Source: Paraburkholderia sejongensis (GTDB taxonomy: Bacteria > Pseudomonadota > Gammaproteobacteria > Burkholderiales > Burkholderiaceae). From it: DNA of 64,000 nt. The translations under genes were made by a program, and so were the position numbers. The notes beneath the pieces were generated by a model. The model ran no database searches and was not told the origin of the DNA. It saw only the letters and a program-made list of their open reading frames with translations. The stretch lies in the NCBI RefSeq assembly GCF_020880815.1, contig NZ_JAJITD010000012.1, positions 1-64,000 on the forward strand, written 5' to 3'. Shown in pieces: positions 9,749 to 18,684 of this stretch; positions within the stretch are counted from its first letter, which is position 1, and every line of letters begins with the position of its first letter.

Positions 9749-12700
9749 ATGCCGACCACGTCGTTGCGCCGCCTGCGCCGTTACCAGGATTTGCTGTTGC
9801 TGGGGGGCGGCGTTGCCATCTCGCTGGTGGCGTTGCTGACGATTCCCGCGGCGTGTCTGTATGCGATGCGCCAGTTCGTGGCCGTCGAGCGCGAGCAGTT
9901 CGTCGATGACCGCGGCCGGGTCGCCGCCGCGGTGCGCGAGGCCGAAACCTCACTGCGCCGTACGGTGGCGTTCATCGAACTGTCGTGGCCGACGCTGCCC
10001 GCGGCCGATCTGCGCTACTACGACGAGTTTCGCCGCAACGGCAACCGGCTGGTGATCACGCCGTCGCCGGCCTCGACGGTCGCAACGAATGGCGTATTGT
10101 TCGCCGCCGCGCCGCTCGCGCTCGACGATCCGCTGCTGCTGCGCCGCTACCTCGCGCTCGCGCAGCAGTTCGCGATCAGCAACGCGTCGGCGACCGCGAG
10201 CAACAACGTCGACGTCGAGGGCTACATTTACAGCATGCATCACGAACTGATCGTGGTGCCCGACTCGGTCGTGCCCGCGCATCAGTCGCTAGACGTCGCC
10301 GCGCTGATCGAGCGCTTGAGCGTCGACTTCAGGACGTTGCCCGCGCGCGAGGCCGAGCGGCCGGGACGCTTTCATGTGCCGGTGCACTGGCTGCCGCCGT
10401 TTATCGATCCGATCACCGGAAAACGGCGTCTGCGGCTGGTCGCCCAGGCGTTCAATCAGGGCGAGCCGTTCGCGGTGGTCGCGATCGAATACGATCCGCG
10501 CATGCTGCTCAAAGCGCTCGACGATCGCGCCAGCGACAACGCGTATGAAATCGCCGGCCCCGACGGCACGCTGATTACGAGTCTCGGCGACGACGCCGAC
10601 AAGGATGCCGCGGCGCAGAAGGGCGCGCGGCGGCAGTTGCGGCGGCCGATGTTTTTCGGCGGCGACGTCGCGTATGGCAACGGCTTCTTCGTGATGGAGG
10701 AGCCGATCGGCGACACTGGCTGGACGCTGCTTTACACGTTTTCGTGGCGCGACGTCGCGCTCGGCATCGCCGATCAGGTGATCACGGCGACCGTTGCGGT
10801 GTCGGTGATTCTGGCCGTCGTGTGGACGCTGCTGCTGATGTTTCGGCGCCGCGTGTTCGCGCCGATTCTCGCCGACTCGGCGCGCGTGTTCGAGAGCGAG
10901 CATCTGAGCCGCACGGTGATTCACACGGTGCCGGTCGGGCTGATGCTGGTGTCGCGCGAGAGCGGCGAGTGGCTGCTCGGCAATCCGCTGATGCACGAAA
11001 TGGCGCAGGAGATCGTCGGCGGCGAGAAGGCGGTCGCGGACCGGCTGGTCGCGCACTACGCGAACTTCGAGCGCGAGGATGCCGTCGACGCGAGTGTGGG
11101 CGTGCTGCGCCGCGACCTGCTGTTTCCGGCCGTCGATGGCGGCCAGCTGGAGTTTGCGAGCAGCGCGTCGCCGGCCCGCTTCCTCGGCATCGACGTGCTG
11201 GTGGCTGCGTTCATCGACGTCACGCAGCGCCGCCGGATGCAGCGCGAACTCGCGGAGGCGATGCGCGCCGCCGATTCGGCGAATCAGGCGAAATCGGCGT
11301 TCCTCGCGGCGATGAGCCACGAAATCCGCACGCCGCTCAACGCGATTCTCGGCAACCTCGAACTGCTCGCGAATTCGCCGTTGAGCAGCTCGCAGCAGGA
11401 TCGCCTAGCGACCGTGCGCGGGGCCTCGCGCGGACTGCTCGCGGTGATCAGCGACATCCTCGACTTTTCGAAGATCGAAGCGGGCGAGATGACGCTCGAA
11501 TATCTCGAGTTCAACGTCGCCGAGGTGGCCGAGCTGGTGCTCGGCATCTTCGAGCCGGTCGCGCGGATGCGCGGCATTGGTTTGTATGCACGCCTTGATG
11601 TCGCGCTCGCGCAAACGATGTGGGGCGATCCGACCCGGGTGCGCCAGATTCTCAACAACCTGCTCAGCAATGCGCTGAAGTTCACCGAGCAGGGCACGGT
11701 CACGCTGACGGTTGCAATCGATCAGGATAACGAAGGTCGGCCGCGGATCGGCTTTGCGGTTGCCGATACCGGCATCGGCATCGCCGACGAACATCGGCAG
11801 CAGCTGTTCAAGGCGTTCTCGCAGCTCGATCTGTCGATCAACCGGCGCTTCGGCGGCACCGGCCTCGGCCTCACACTGTGCCAACGGCTCGTGCAAGCGA
11901 TGCATGGCCGGATCGAGGTGTCGAGCACGCTGCACGTCGGTAGTTGCTTCACGGTTTATCTGCCGCTCGGCGACACCATTGCGGTGCCGCCCGATACGCG
12001 CTTTCTCAATGGCGAACGCGTGCTGTTCGTCAGTTCCGCTCCGGCGTGGTGCGAGTTCGCGGTGCCGCACCTGGAGCGCTGGGGTGCCGACGTGCAGGTG
12101 TTCCGGCATCCCGCCGCGGTCCCCGACGAAGAACTGCAGGACGATGCGCTGCTGGTGCTCTGGGGCGAGCGCGAGCAATGGCGTCCCGAAGACGAGAACC
12201 GGGTGATCGAGGAAGCGCTGTGGGTAATCGACGGTTACCCCGAGGGGCCCGCGCATGCGATGCGCACCGGCAAGGTCGTCAGCGTGTCGTGCCTGAGTTT
12301 GAGCGGGCTCGAAGCCAGCGTACGCGCGACCCTGCTCAGCGAACCGTTGCCGCGCTCCCCGGGCGTCGCCGGCATGCAGACGCGGGCCGGCGCGCAGCCG
12401 CTGGCGCGCCGCCTGCACGTGCTGGTGGCCGAGGACAACGCCGCGAACCGGCTGCTGTTGTGCGAACAGCTGGAAACGCTCGGCTGCGCGGTCAAGGCGG
12501 CCGCGAGCGGCAAGCAGGCGCTGGAATTGCTCGACGACGCGCAGTGGGACGTGCTGCTCACCGACCTGAACATGCCGGGCATGAGCGGCTATCAGCTGGC
12601 CGAGGCGGTGCGCAAGCGTCGTCCCACGTTGCCGATCATGGCGATCACCGCGCATGCGACCCGCGAGGAGCGGATGCGTTGCAAAGCGGCCGGCATGGAC

Positions 12701-13108
12701 CGGGTGATGACGAAGCCGCTGTCGCTCGAGCAACTGAACGAGGCGCTCGGTACGATCGCGGTCGGCAGGGGCGTGAAGCTCAGCGGCTTTTCCAGCGCCG
12801 ACGAGCGCAAGCTGAGCGGCAATGCGATGCCCAAGCCGCTGCGGGACATGTTCGTGCAATCGACCAGCGACGCATTGACGGCGATCGAGGCGGCGCGCGC
12901 GGCGCACGACGTGGACGCGCTGCTCGCCCAGTTTCACTCGCTGCGCGGCGCGCTGGCGGTGTTCGGGCACGCCGGGCTGGCGGACTCGTGCGGGCGGATC
13001 GAAGAGACGATCAAGCGCGACAGGAAGGCGCCGGCGCCGGACCAACTCGACGCGCTCGAGGATGCGTTGCGCAATCTGATCGAAGAGGTGGGGCAAGTGG
13101 AGGATTGA
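9749..13108 (+). CDS. Hybrid sensor histidine kinase with receiver and HPt domains (RcsC/EvgS-like)
   Basis: A 1119-residue inner-membrane phosphorelay kinase. Transmembrane helix 1 is at about residues 16-40, followed by a ~300-residue periplasmic sensor and transmembrane helix 2 at about 345-367. A PAS-like segment comes next, then HisKA with phospho-acceptor His524 (AMSHEIRTPLN) and HATPase with N (ILNNLLSNALKF), G1 (VADTGIGI) and G2 (FGGTGLGL) boxes. A degenerate receiver-like stretch (about 750-850) precedes the true receiver, whose acceptor is Asp939 (LLTDLNMPG). The C-terminal HPt carries His1063 (FHSLRGALAVFG). The expected relay is H524 to D939 to H1063 to D55 of the divergent regulator. 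The start at 9749 is chosen over 9632 because of its ribosome-binding site (GGGGA) and the signal-anchor position. The signal sensed is unknown; the periplasmic part has no solute-binding fold I can recognise. Confidence 0.93.
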   Translation: MPTTSLRRLRRYQDLLLLGGGVAISLVALLTIPAACLYAMRQFVAVEREQFVDDRGRVAAAVREAETSLRRTVAFIELSWPTLPAADLRYYDEFRRNGNRLVITPSPASTVATNGVLFAAAPLALDDPLLLRRYLALAQQFAISNASATASNNVDVEGYIYSMHHELIVVPDSVVPAHQSLDVAALIERLSVDFRTLPAREAERPGRFHVPVHWLPPFIDPITGKRRLRLVAQAFNQGEPFAVVAIEYDPRMLLKALDDRASDNAYEIAGPDGTLITSLGDDADKDAAAQKGARRQLRRPMFFGGDVAYGNGFFVMEEPIGDTGWTLLYTFSWRDVALGIADQVITATVAVSVILAVVWTLLLMFRRRVFAPILADSARVFESEHLSRTVIHTVPVGLMLVSRESGEWLLGNPLMHEMAQEIVGGEKAVADRLVAHYANFEREDAVDASVGVLRRDLLFPAVDGGQLEFASSASPARFLGIDVLVAAFIDVTQRRRMQRELAEAMRAADSANQAKSAFLAAMSHEIRTPLNAILGNLELLANSPLSSSQQDRLATVRGASRGLLAVISDILDFSKIEAGEMTLEYLEFNVAEVAELVLGIFEPVARMRGIGLYARLDVALAQTMWGDPTRVRQILNNLLSNALKFTEQGTVTLTVAIDQDNEGRPRIGFAVADTGIGIADEHRQQLFKAFSQLDLSINRRFGGTGLGLTLCQRLVQAMHGRIEVSSTLHVGSCFTVYLPLGDTIAVPPDTRFLNGERVLFVSSAPAWCEFAVPHLERWGADVQVFRHPAAVPDEELQDDALLVLWGEREQWRPEDENRVIEEALWVIDGYPEGPAHAMRTGKVVSVSCLSLSGLEASVRATLLSEPLPRSPGVAGMQTRAGAQPLARRLHVLVAEDNAANRLLLCEQLETLGCAVKAAASGKQALELLDDAQWDVLLTDLNMPGMSGYQLAEAVRKRRPTLPIMAITAHATREERMRCKAAGMDRVMTKPLSLEQLNEALGTIAVGRGVKLSGFSSADERKLSGNAMPKPLRDMFVQSTSDALTAIEAARAAHDVDALLAQFHSLRGALAVFGHAGLADSCGRIEETIKRDRKAPAPDQLDALEDALRNLIEEVGQVED

Positions 13109-13303
13109 CCGCAGCCGAGCAACGCAACGCGCCGTCGCCGCCCTGAGGCAATACGGCTTTGCTGTCGCTGCGTTCGACCGACAACATTTTGAGCTTGATC
13201 ATGCCGACCTTGTCCATTGCCGGGTGCACGCGCCGGATGACCATCGCGACCTTGAGTTACGAAAGCGGCTTAACGATACGATTCGTCGGCACAGTCAAAT
13301 AAA

Positions 13304-13339
13304 AACACCAGCCGAATGAAGGATCATTCGGCTGGTGTT
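13304..13339 (-). terminator. Rho-independent terminator of the DUF4096 gene
   Basis: A perfect 16-bp inverted repeat (AACACCAGCCGAATGA / TCATTCGGCTGGTGTT, AGGA loop) followed, in the leftward direction, by TTTTTATTT. It sits just beyond the stop of the leftward gene at 13368. The 259-base gap between 13109 and 13367 otherwise holds only a doubtful 33-codon frame (13201-13302). Confidence 0.85.
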
Positions 13340-13367
13340 CTAAAGCCTTAAACCCGTATGGATTCGA

Positions 13368-13796
13368 TCAGGCGGCGTGCTTGAGCGACGACGGATAACC
13401 CGGACCGGACGACACTGCGGGTTGCGAATCCAGCATTCGCAGGCTGGATACGAGGTGGCGGGATTTCCGCGCGGACATGGTGTGCTTGCGCATGCGAACC
13501 TGCATGGTCTTGCACAATTCCTCGGCGTCCGCGCCATATAGCTCGTGCAGAAGGCGTTTCAGCGCGCCCGATTCGCTCCACGCGAGAAACCGCCGATGGC
13601 AGGTCTGATACGACGGATATTTGCGCGGCATGGCAGACCATACGCCGCCGCTGCGGATGACCCAGAGGACGCCGTTCAGCACTTCACGCGTATTCGCGAG
13701 CGGCCGGCCGCGCATTTCTCGACGCGGCCGCAATTCGGGGAGCAGCTCTGCAACACGCTGCCATTCTTCGTCATTGACGTCGCGGTAATTTGTCAC
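13368..13796 (-). CDS. Orphan DUF4096 (IS5/IS4-type transposase N-terminal) protein
   Basis: A 142-residue protein whose first ~85 residues match the DUF4096 N-terminal region of IS5-family transposases (DEEWQRVAELLPE, GRPLANTREVLNGVLWVIRSG, and PSYQTCHRRF). The DDE catalytic domain is absent. The last ~50 residues are basic and then Ser/Pro-rich, not transposase-like. The GTG start at 13796 is preceded by AAGGTGG, and a strong terminator follows, so it is a self-contained transcription unit and not just debris. No terminal inverted repeats or target duplications were seen. It may be a domesticated DNA-binding protein. A decayed insertion sequence is the alternative. Confidence 0.7.
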   Translation of the reverse strand: MTNYRDVNDEEWQRVAELLPELRPRREMRGRPLANTREVLNGVLWVIRSGGVWSAMPRKYPSYQTCHRRFLAWSESGALKRLLHELYGADAEELCKTMQVRMRKHTMSARKSRHLVSSLRMLDSQPAVSSGPGYPSSLKHAA

Positions 13797-14455
13797 GATT
13801 TTCCACCTTTTGCGGGAAGCATTGGGGTGAAAAATATCGGGATAGCGATCTGGATGATATTAGACGTGTCCGATTTTCGGTGATGTGCTATCAGGGTTTT
13901 GCTCGGATTTTTAGAAAGACGTTAGGAAAATCAATGATTTAGGGGGCGTCGTTCGGACCCGGAGCAATATGGCCAGGATCGTATTCGTACGTGATTAAAC
14001 GGGTGCCAGTTCAAATTCGGGAGTCCTTGACCAAGGCATTCGGAGAATGCGTTGGACCGCACCGGTCATCGACAATGCACTAGAGATCGACAAGACAGAT
14101 GGGCGGTCCACAGCCCGCGCCCGGTTGGCTGGTCGTGTTCACGGCGCGCTCTGGCGTCGAATAACTGGAACATCGAATGCGGAATTCGTAAAAGTACCAA
14201 ATCGGAAATGTCGGTGCAATTCGCAATTGCTTGGTTATTCGCAATCACAAAGGTTAAATAAATGTTCGAAACGTCAAGTATTTTTAAGATAAGAGCTGGC
14301 TAAAAAGTTATTCGCAAGCTGGATTTTATCTCGAATAAGATTTTTTCGAATTACTATCATCTCTATATTAATTTTCAATTGGCAAATTGCTGGATGATCT
14401 TTTGTAATCTGGGCGGCTTATTCGTAGTCGACTGTAATCAAGGAGTTCCACAAAC
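13797..14455. other. AT-rich intergenic region upstream of the catalase
   Basis: About 660 bases, clearly AT-richer than the surroundings, especially 14170-14400. The catalase ribosome-binding site AAGGAG is at 14440-14445. An 81-codon open frame at 14047-14292 has no family resemblance and atypical composition, so I do not call it. The region probably holds the oxidative-stress promoter of the catalase. No OxyR site could be assigned by eye. Confidence 0.5.
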
Positions 14456-15991
14456 ATGCCTAAATCGAAAATCCGGTCATTGCGGGGGCTGGTTGCCGTA
14501 ACCTGCGTCGTGCTGTGCGCGTCGCCCTATGCTGCGCAATTGACGCGCGACAACGGCTCGCCCGTCGGCGATAACCAGAATTCGCAAACCGCCGGTCCGA
14601 ACGGCCCGGTGCTGCTGCAGGATTCGCATCTGATCGAGAAACTGCAGCGCTTCGACCGCGAGCGCATTCCGGAGCGCGTCGTACATGCGCGCGGCACCGG
14701 CGCATTCGGCGAGTTCGTCTCCAGCGCCGACATCAGCGATCTGACCTCGGCCGCCCTCTTTGCACCCGGCGTGAAGACACCGGTGTTCGTGCGCTTCTCG
14801 ACGGTGATGGGCTATCGCGGCTCGCCCGAACAGGCGCGTGATCCGCGTGGCTTCGCGGTGAAGTTCTATACGAGCCAGGGCAACTGGGACTTCGTCGGGA
14901 TCAACTGGCCGATCTTCTTCATCCGCGACGCAATCAAGTTCCCGGACTTCGTCCACGCGAACAAGCCGAGCGCGGTGACCGGCGTGCAGGACCCGAACCT
15001 CGCGTTCGACTTCTTTGCACACACGCCCGAAGCGACCCACATGCTGACTCGCCTGTACACCCCCGAGGGCATGCCCAATTCGTACCGGCACATGGACGGC
15101 CATGCGGTGCATGCGTTCAAGTTCGTCAATGCGCAGGGCAAGGTGGTCTATGTGAAGTTCCACTGGAAGAGCCTGCAGGGCGTGCACGGCATGCGTCCGC
15201 AGGAGATTGCGGGTTCGATCGGTTCCGACTGGAACCTGATGACCAACGACCTGTACGGCGCGCTGAAGAAGGGCGACTATCCGAAGTGGGATCTGTACAT
15301 TCAGGTGTTGAACCCCGCGGATCTCGACAAGTTCGATTACAACCCGCTCGACGACACCAAGATCTGGTCCGACATTCCCGAGCGCAAGATCGGCACGATG
15401 ACGCTGAACCGCATCCCGGACAACTATTTCGATGCGACCGAGCAGTCCGCGTTCGCGCCGTCGCGTCTGGTGCCGGGCATCGAGCCGTCGGAAGACCGGA
15501 TGCTGCAAGGCCGCGTGTTCTCGTATGCCGATACGCAGATGTACCGGCTGGGCGCGAACTTCAATCAGCTGCCGGTCAATCGTCCGCACATTCCTGTCGT
15601 GAGCAACAACCAGGATGGCGCGATGAACATCGGCGAGCGCAAGGGGGAAGTGAACTATGAGCCGTCGACGCTGAACGAGCTGGCACAGGACCCGCGCTTC
15701 ATGTACACCGAGGCGCCGCTCGCCGGCACGACCCAGCAGAAGGCGATCCACAAGACGCTGAACTTCCGTCAGGCTGGCGAGTTCTATCGGAGCCTGTCCG
15801 AGCAGGACAAGCATGACCTCGTGACCGCGCTGTCGGCGGACCTGAATCACGTCACCAACGAAAAGAACAAGTACACGATGCTGTCGTACTTCTATAAAGC
15901 CGATGCCGATTACGGCTCGCGCCTTGCCAAGGCGACCAATGCGGATACGAACCGCGTGAAGTCGCTGGCCGACCAGCTCATCGAGAACTGA
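14456..15991 (+). CDS. katB: Secreted (periplasmic) monofunctional haem catalase, KatB-like
   Basis: A 511-residue clade-type small-subunit catalase converting hydrogen peroxide to water and oxygen. Residues 1-27 form a Sec signal peptide ending near PYAAQ, so it acts in the periplasm. Catalytic His77 lies in RVVHARGTGAFGEF; the active-site Asn is in DFVGINWPIFFIRD; the proximal haem Tyr is in RVFSYADTQMYRLG. Length and order are normal for the family. The ATG at 14456 has AAGGAG ten bases upstream. The next gene is an ankyrin lipoprotein, the partner arrangement known from Pseudomonas katB-ankB, where the ankyrin protein is needed for full catalase activity. A hairpin with a short T-run separates the two genes. 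Symbol assigned by signal peptide plus ankyrin neighbour. Confidence 0.9.
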   Translation: MPKSKIRSLRGLVAVTCVVLCASPYAAQLTRDNGSPVGDNQNSQTAGPNGPVLLQDSHLIEKLQRFDRERIPERVVHARGTGAFGEFVSSADISDLTSAALFAPGVKTPVFVRFSTVMGYRGSPEQARDPRGFAVKFYTSQGNWDFVGINWPIFFIRDAIKFPDFVHANKPSAVTGVQDPNLAFDFFAHTPEATHMLTRLYTPEGMPNSYRHMDGHAVHAFKFVNAQGKVVYVKFHWKSLQGVHGMRPQEIAGSIGSDWNLMTNDLYGALKKGDYPKWDLYIQVLNPADLDKFDYNPLDDTKIWSDIPERKIGTMTLNRIPDNYFDATEQSAFAPSRLVPGIEPSEDRMLQGRVFSYADTQMYRLGANFNQLPVNRPHIPVVSNNQDGAMNIGERKGEVNYEPSTLNELAQDPRFMYTEAPLAGTTQQKAIHKTLNFRQAGEFYRSLSEQDKHDLVTALSADLNHVTNEKNKYTMLSYFYKADADYGSRLAKATNADTNRVKSLADQLIEN

Positions 15992-16002
15992 TCGATGTGC
16001 TT

Positions 16003-16032
16003 CGCGAAGGCCGTACGCGGCCTTCGCGCTTT
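16003..16032 (+). terminator. Hairpin between catalase and ankyrin genes (weak terminator/attenuator)
   Basis: A perfect 11-bp stem (CGCGAAGGCCG / CGGCCTTCGCG, loop TACG) followed by CTTTCTC. The T-run is short, so partial termination is more likely than a full stop. It could set the catalase-to-ankyrin ratio or protect the upstream mRNA. Confidence 0.6.
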
Positions 16033-16079
16033 CTCCCGACCCCTCTCCCGACCCCTCGCGCCGCGTGGCGCACCTCCCG

Positions 16080-16757
16080 ATGAAACGATTCCAGACCGCC
16101 ATTCCCCGCATGCTGGCGATCGCGGCGTGCGCCGCCGCGATCGCTGGCTGCGCGCAGCCCACGCTTCGGGCCGCGTTGCCGCAGCCCGATCGACTGAGCG
16201 CGCAACCGGCTGGACAGCAGGGCGGCCAGCAGGCGGATGCGCATCGCTACGACGACACGTGGTTCGCGGCCGCGCGCCTTGGCCGGGTCGATATCCTGCA
16301 GGCGCTCGTCGATGCGCGCTATCCGCTCGATACCACCACGTCCGAGGGCTATACCGCTTTGACGTTGACCGCGTACCGCAACCAGCCAGCCGCGCTCGAC
16401 TATCTGTTGCGCGCCGGCGCCGATCCCTGCATCGGCGACCGGCATGGCAATACCGCGCTGATGGGCGCGTTGTTCAAAGGCGAGACCGCGATCGCCAAAC
16501 GGCTCGTCGATACCCGTTGCCCGATCGATCAGACCAACAACGCGGGCCAGACGGCGTTGTCGTTTGCCGCGATGTTCGGGCGGCTCGACATGTTGCCGGT
16601 GCTGGTGGCGCACGGCGCCAATCCGGACCATGTCGACCGGCTCGGCCGGACTCCGTTGCAGAATGCACTGCTGCAAGGCAACGAGTCGGCGGTGGCCGCG
16701 CTGGAAAAAGTCGGCGCGACGCCGAATCCGGATCGTACGCTGCACGCGCGTCCGTAG
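16080..16757 (+). CDS. ankB: Ankyrin-repeat lipoprotein, AnkB-like partner of the catalase
   Basis: A 225-residue protein with a lipoprotein signal (lipobox IAGC, Cys24) and about four ankyrin repeats from residue 60 onward: ARLGRVDILQALVDARYPLD, TALTLTAYRNQPAALDYLLR, NTALMGALFKGETAIAKRL, then TALSFAAMFGRLDMLPVLVAHG. The lipobox predicts attachment to a membrane in the periplasm, where the catalase also resides. Ankyrin proteins encoded next to secreted catalases support catalase activity in Pseudomonas; the same is inferred here from gene order. The ATG at 16080 is preferred to a GTG five codons upstream because it gives a proper basic n-region. It is 88 bases after the catalase stop, across the hairpin at 16003. 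Confidence 0.85.
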   Translation: MKRFQTAIPRMLAIAACAAAIAGCAQPTLRAALPQPDRLSAQPAGQQGGQQADAHRYDDTWFAAARLGRVDILQALVDARYPLDTTTSEGYTALTLTAYRNQPAALDYLLRAGADPCIGDRHGNTALMGALFKGETAIAKRLVDTRCPIDQTNNAGQTALSFAAMFGRLDMLPVLVAHGANPDHVDRLGRTPLQNALLQGNESAVAALEKVGATPNPDRTLHARP

Positions 16758-16953
16758 CGCGCGCAAAGCCGGCGCTTAGCGGGCGGGCATGCAGTTGTGT
16801 CCGCCCCGGCGAACTCATCAGCGAATTCACGCGCGTCCGCGCGCGTTACCCGCACTCAAGCGGCCCCCCAGCCCCAGCCCCAGCCCCCAGCGCATCAAAC
16901 TCCTCCCCCATCCGATCCACTCCCCTCCGGACATTCCCTGATTTGTTTTTGAA

Positions 16954-16977
16954 AAACTGGATACAAAAATCCAGTTT
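16954..16977. promoter_or_regulatory. Palindromic operator upstream of the GntR-ABC-GGT operon
   Basis: A perfect 9-bp inverted repeat, AAACTGGAT-ACAAAA-ATCCAGTTT, ends 42 bases before the GntR start codon. GntR/FCD-type regulators usually bind such short palindromes in their own promoters, so this is the likely autoregulatory and operon operator. The upstream stretch 16858-16890 is a run of short C-rich repeats with no assigned role. Confidence 0.7.
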
Positions 16978-17019
16978 GCGTATCCTGCTTCCCTGTTCTT
17001 GCGCCTTTCCAACCGAATC

Positions 17020-17706
17020 ATGCAGAGATCATCCGCCGCCGCTCGCCGCCACGAACCCGGCACGACCGCCGAGCAGACCGCCTACCGCTACCTGTTCGAT
17101 GCGATTTCGCAGGGCCGCTTCGCGACCGGGCAACGGATCGTCGCCGAGACCATCGCGGCGGAACTGTCGATGAGCCGCATGCCGGTCCGCGAAGCGCTGC
17201 GCCGGCTGCACACCGAAGGGCTGGTCGTGTTGCGCCCGAACCGCGGCGCGATCGTGCGTGGGCTGAGCGCCGAGGAACTGCAAGACATTTTCGACATGCG
17301 CGTCGCGCTCGAAGGTCTCGCCGCGCGCGTCGCCGCGCCACGCTGCACCGACGAACATCTGCGCACCCTCGAGCGCCTGCTCGACGACATGGACACCTCG
17401 GTCGGCGATACCGACCTGTGGGTCCAGCGTCACTGCGCGTTTCACGAGTACCTGTGCAAGATCAGCGGTCGCACGCGTCTGTACGAGCAGATCTGCTCGC
17501 TCTATGCGTTGATCGAAGGACCGATGCGGTTGTGGATTGAGCAGGCGACGTTCCGACGCAAAAGCGCGCGCGACTATCACCAGCTGCTGATCGACGCATT
17601 GCGCAGCCGCGATCCGGAACTCGCGGAGCAGGCTATGCGCGAACACATCGAAACGACGGTGCCACGCGTGCTGACCCTCCTCGGCACGCCGAAACCCACG
17701 GATTGA
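17020..17706 (+). CDS. GntR-family (FCD) transcriptional regulator
   Basis: A 228-residue regulator. The winged helix-turn-helix occupies about residues 18-85 (TAEQTAYRYLFDAISQGRF, LSMSRMPVREALRRLHTEGL, then the wing VLRPNRGAIV). The FCD effector domain spans about 90-222, with the acidic/His metal-site residues (FDMRVALEGLAAR, HCAFHEYLC, DYHQLLIDALRSRD, MREHIETT). The ATG at 17020 is chosen over an in-frame TTG at 16999. A palindromic operator lies just upstream and the importer genes follow in the same direction, so it most likely senses the imported amino acid or peptide derivative and controls this operon. Confidence 0.9.
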   Translation: MQRSSAAARRHEPGTTAEQTAYRYLFDAISQGRFATGQRIVAETIAAELSMSRMPVREALRRLHTEGLVVLRPNRGAIVRGLSAEELQDIFDMRVALEGLAARVAAPRCTDEHLRTLERLLDDMDTSVGDTDLWVQRHCAFHEYLCKISGRTRLYEQICSLYALIEGPMRLWIEQATFRRKSARDYHQLLIDALRSRDPELAEQAMREHIETTVPRVLTLLGTPKPTD

Positions 17707-17849
17707 CGCGCGGGTCGCGCGTAGCTGGCGCGGCGGCGAACTCGCGCCCGCGCCCTACCGGAGGATGCGCGCGGCCGGCGTTTATCGATCACCGCACGAA
17801 AAGACGGCACTACGGCACAACCACAACAGAACACCTTAGGAGCAAGCCC

Positions 17850-18671
17850 ATGTCAGCACACAAGATCTCGCGCGTTCGTCTCGCCGCCCTCTGCGCAGGC
17901 GCATCCATGCTGTTGCACGCCGGCGTGACGCTCGCGGACGACGCGCAGCCGGCGGGCCTGCTCAAAAGCGGCACGCTCACCTACTGCGCGACGATGGACG
18001 CGCCGCCGCTCGCGTTCTATGACGAGCAGCAGCAGCCGCAGGGATTCTCGATCGACGTCGCGCGCGACGTCGCGAAGTCGATGGGCAATCTGAAGGTCGC
18101 GTGGCACGTGGTGCCGTTCAGCGGCCTGATCCCAGCGCTGAAGGCGCATCAGTGCGATCTGATCATCGGCCAGCTGTTCGACAAGCCGGAGCGGCGCGAG
18201 ATCATCGACATCCACGACTACATGTATTCGAGCCAGTCGATCATGGTGCCGCGCGGCAATCCGCGCAAAGTGCATTCGCTCGACGATCTGTCGGGCCAGA
18301 AAGTCGCGGTGATCAACGGCTCGACGATGCGCTCGCTGCTCGAAAAGGAAAACGAGAAGTTTGCCGCCGCGCACAAGCCGCCGATGAACATCGTCGTCTA
18401 CAACACCGACGCCGACGCGTTCCAGGCATTCCGTCTGCAGCAGGTCGACGCATACGGCACGACCGCCGAAAGCGCCGCGCAGTTCCAGCGCGTGTCGGGC
18501 AACAGCTTCGAGCAGGCGGTCACCGGTTTCGCGCGGATGCCGACCGGCATCGGCGCGCGCAAGGGCGAGCCGCTCTCGGGCGCGGTCGCGAAGGCCGCCG
18601 CCGATCTGACGAAGAGCGACCGCTATACCCAGATGCTCGCCAAGTGGCAGCTGCAGAACGAACGCTTCTGA
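17850..18671 (+). CDS. Periplasmic binding protein of a polar amino-acid-type ABC importer
   Basis: A 273-residue family-3 solute-binding protein. A signal peptide of about 30 residues ends near VTLADD. The mature part carries the usual start (LKSGTLTYCATMDAPPLAF, GFSIDVARDVAKSMG) and the mid-domain LSGQKVAVINGST. The ATG at 17850 follows AGGAGC; a longer open frame upstream (from 17703) lacks a site and would bury the signal peptide. It hands substrate to the permease 13 bases downstream. The substrate is an amino acid or small amide; the GGT-family gene in the same operon suggests a gamma-glutamyl or oxamate-like compound (inference). Confidence 0.92.
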   Translation: MSAHKISRVRLAALCAGASMLLHAGVTLADDAQPAGLLKSGTLTYCATMDAPPLAFYDEQQQPQGFSIDVARDVAKSMGNLKVAWHVVPFSGLIPALKAHQCDLIIGQLFDKPERREIIDIHDYMYSSQSIMVPRGNPRKVHSLDDLSGQKVAVINGSTMRSLLEKENEKFAAAHKPPMNIVVYNTDADAFQAFRLQQVDAYGTTAESAAQFQRVSGNSFEQAVTGFARMPTGIGARKGEPLSGAVAKAAADLTKSDRYTQMLAKWQLQNERF

Positions 18672-18684
18672 GCGGGACGACGCC

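Noticed and set aside
13201..13302. A 33-codon rightward frame and an overlapping 77-codon leftward frame after the hybrid kinase
   Set aside because: No ribosome-binding site or recognisable family; they overlap each other and the kinase 3' end or the terminator region.
13368..13796. A complete insertion sequence at the DUF4096 gene
   Set aside because: No terminal inverted repeats, no target duplication and no DDE domain were found on either side.
14047..14292. An 81-codon frame before the catalase
   Set aside because: No start signal and no family resemblance; it runs into an AT-rich region that looks like a promoter.
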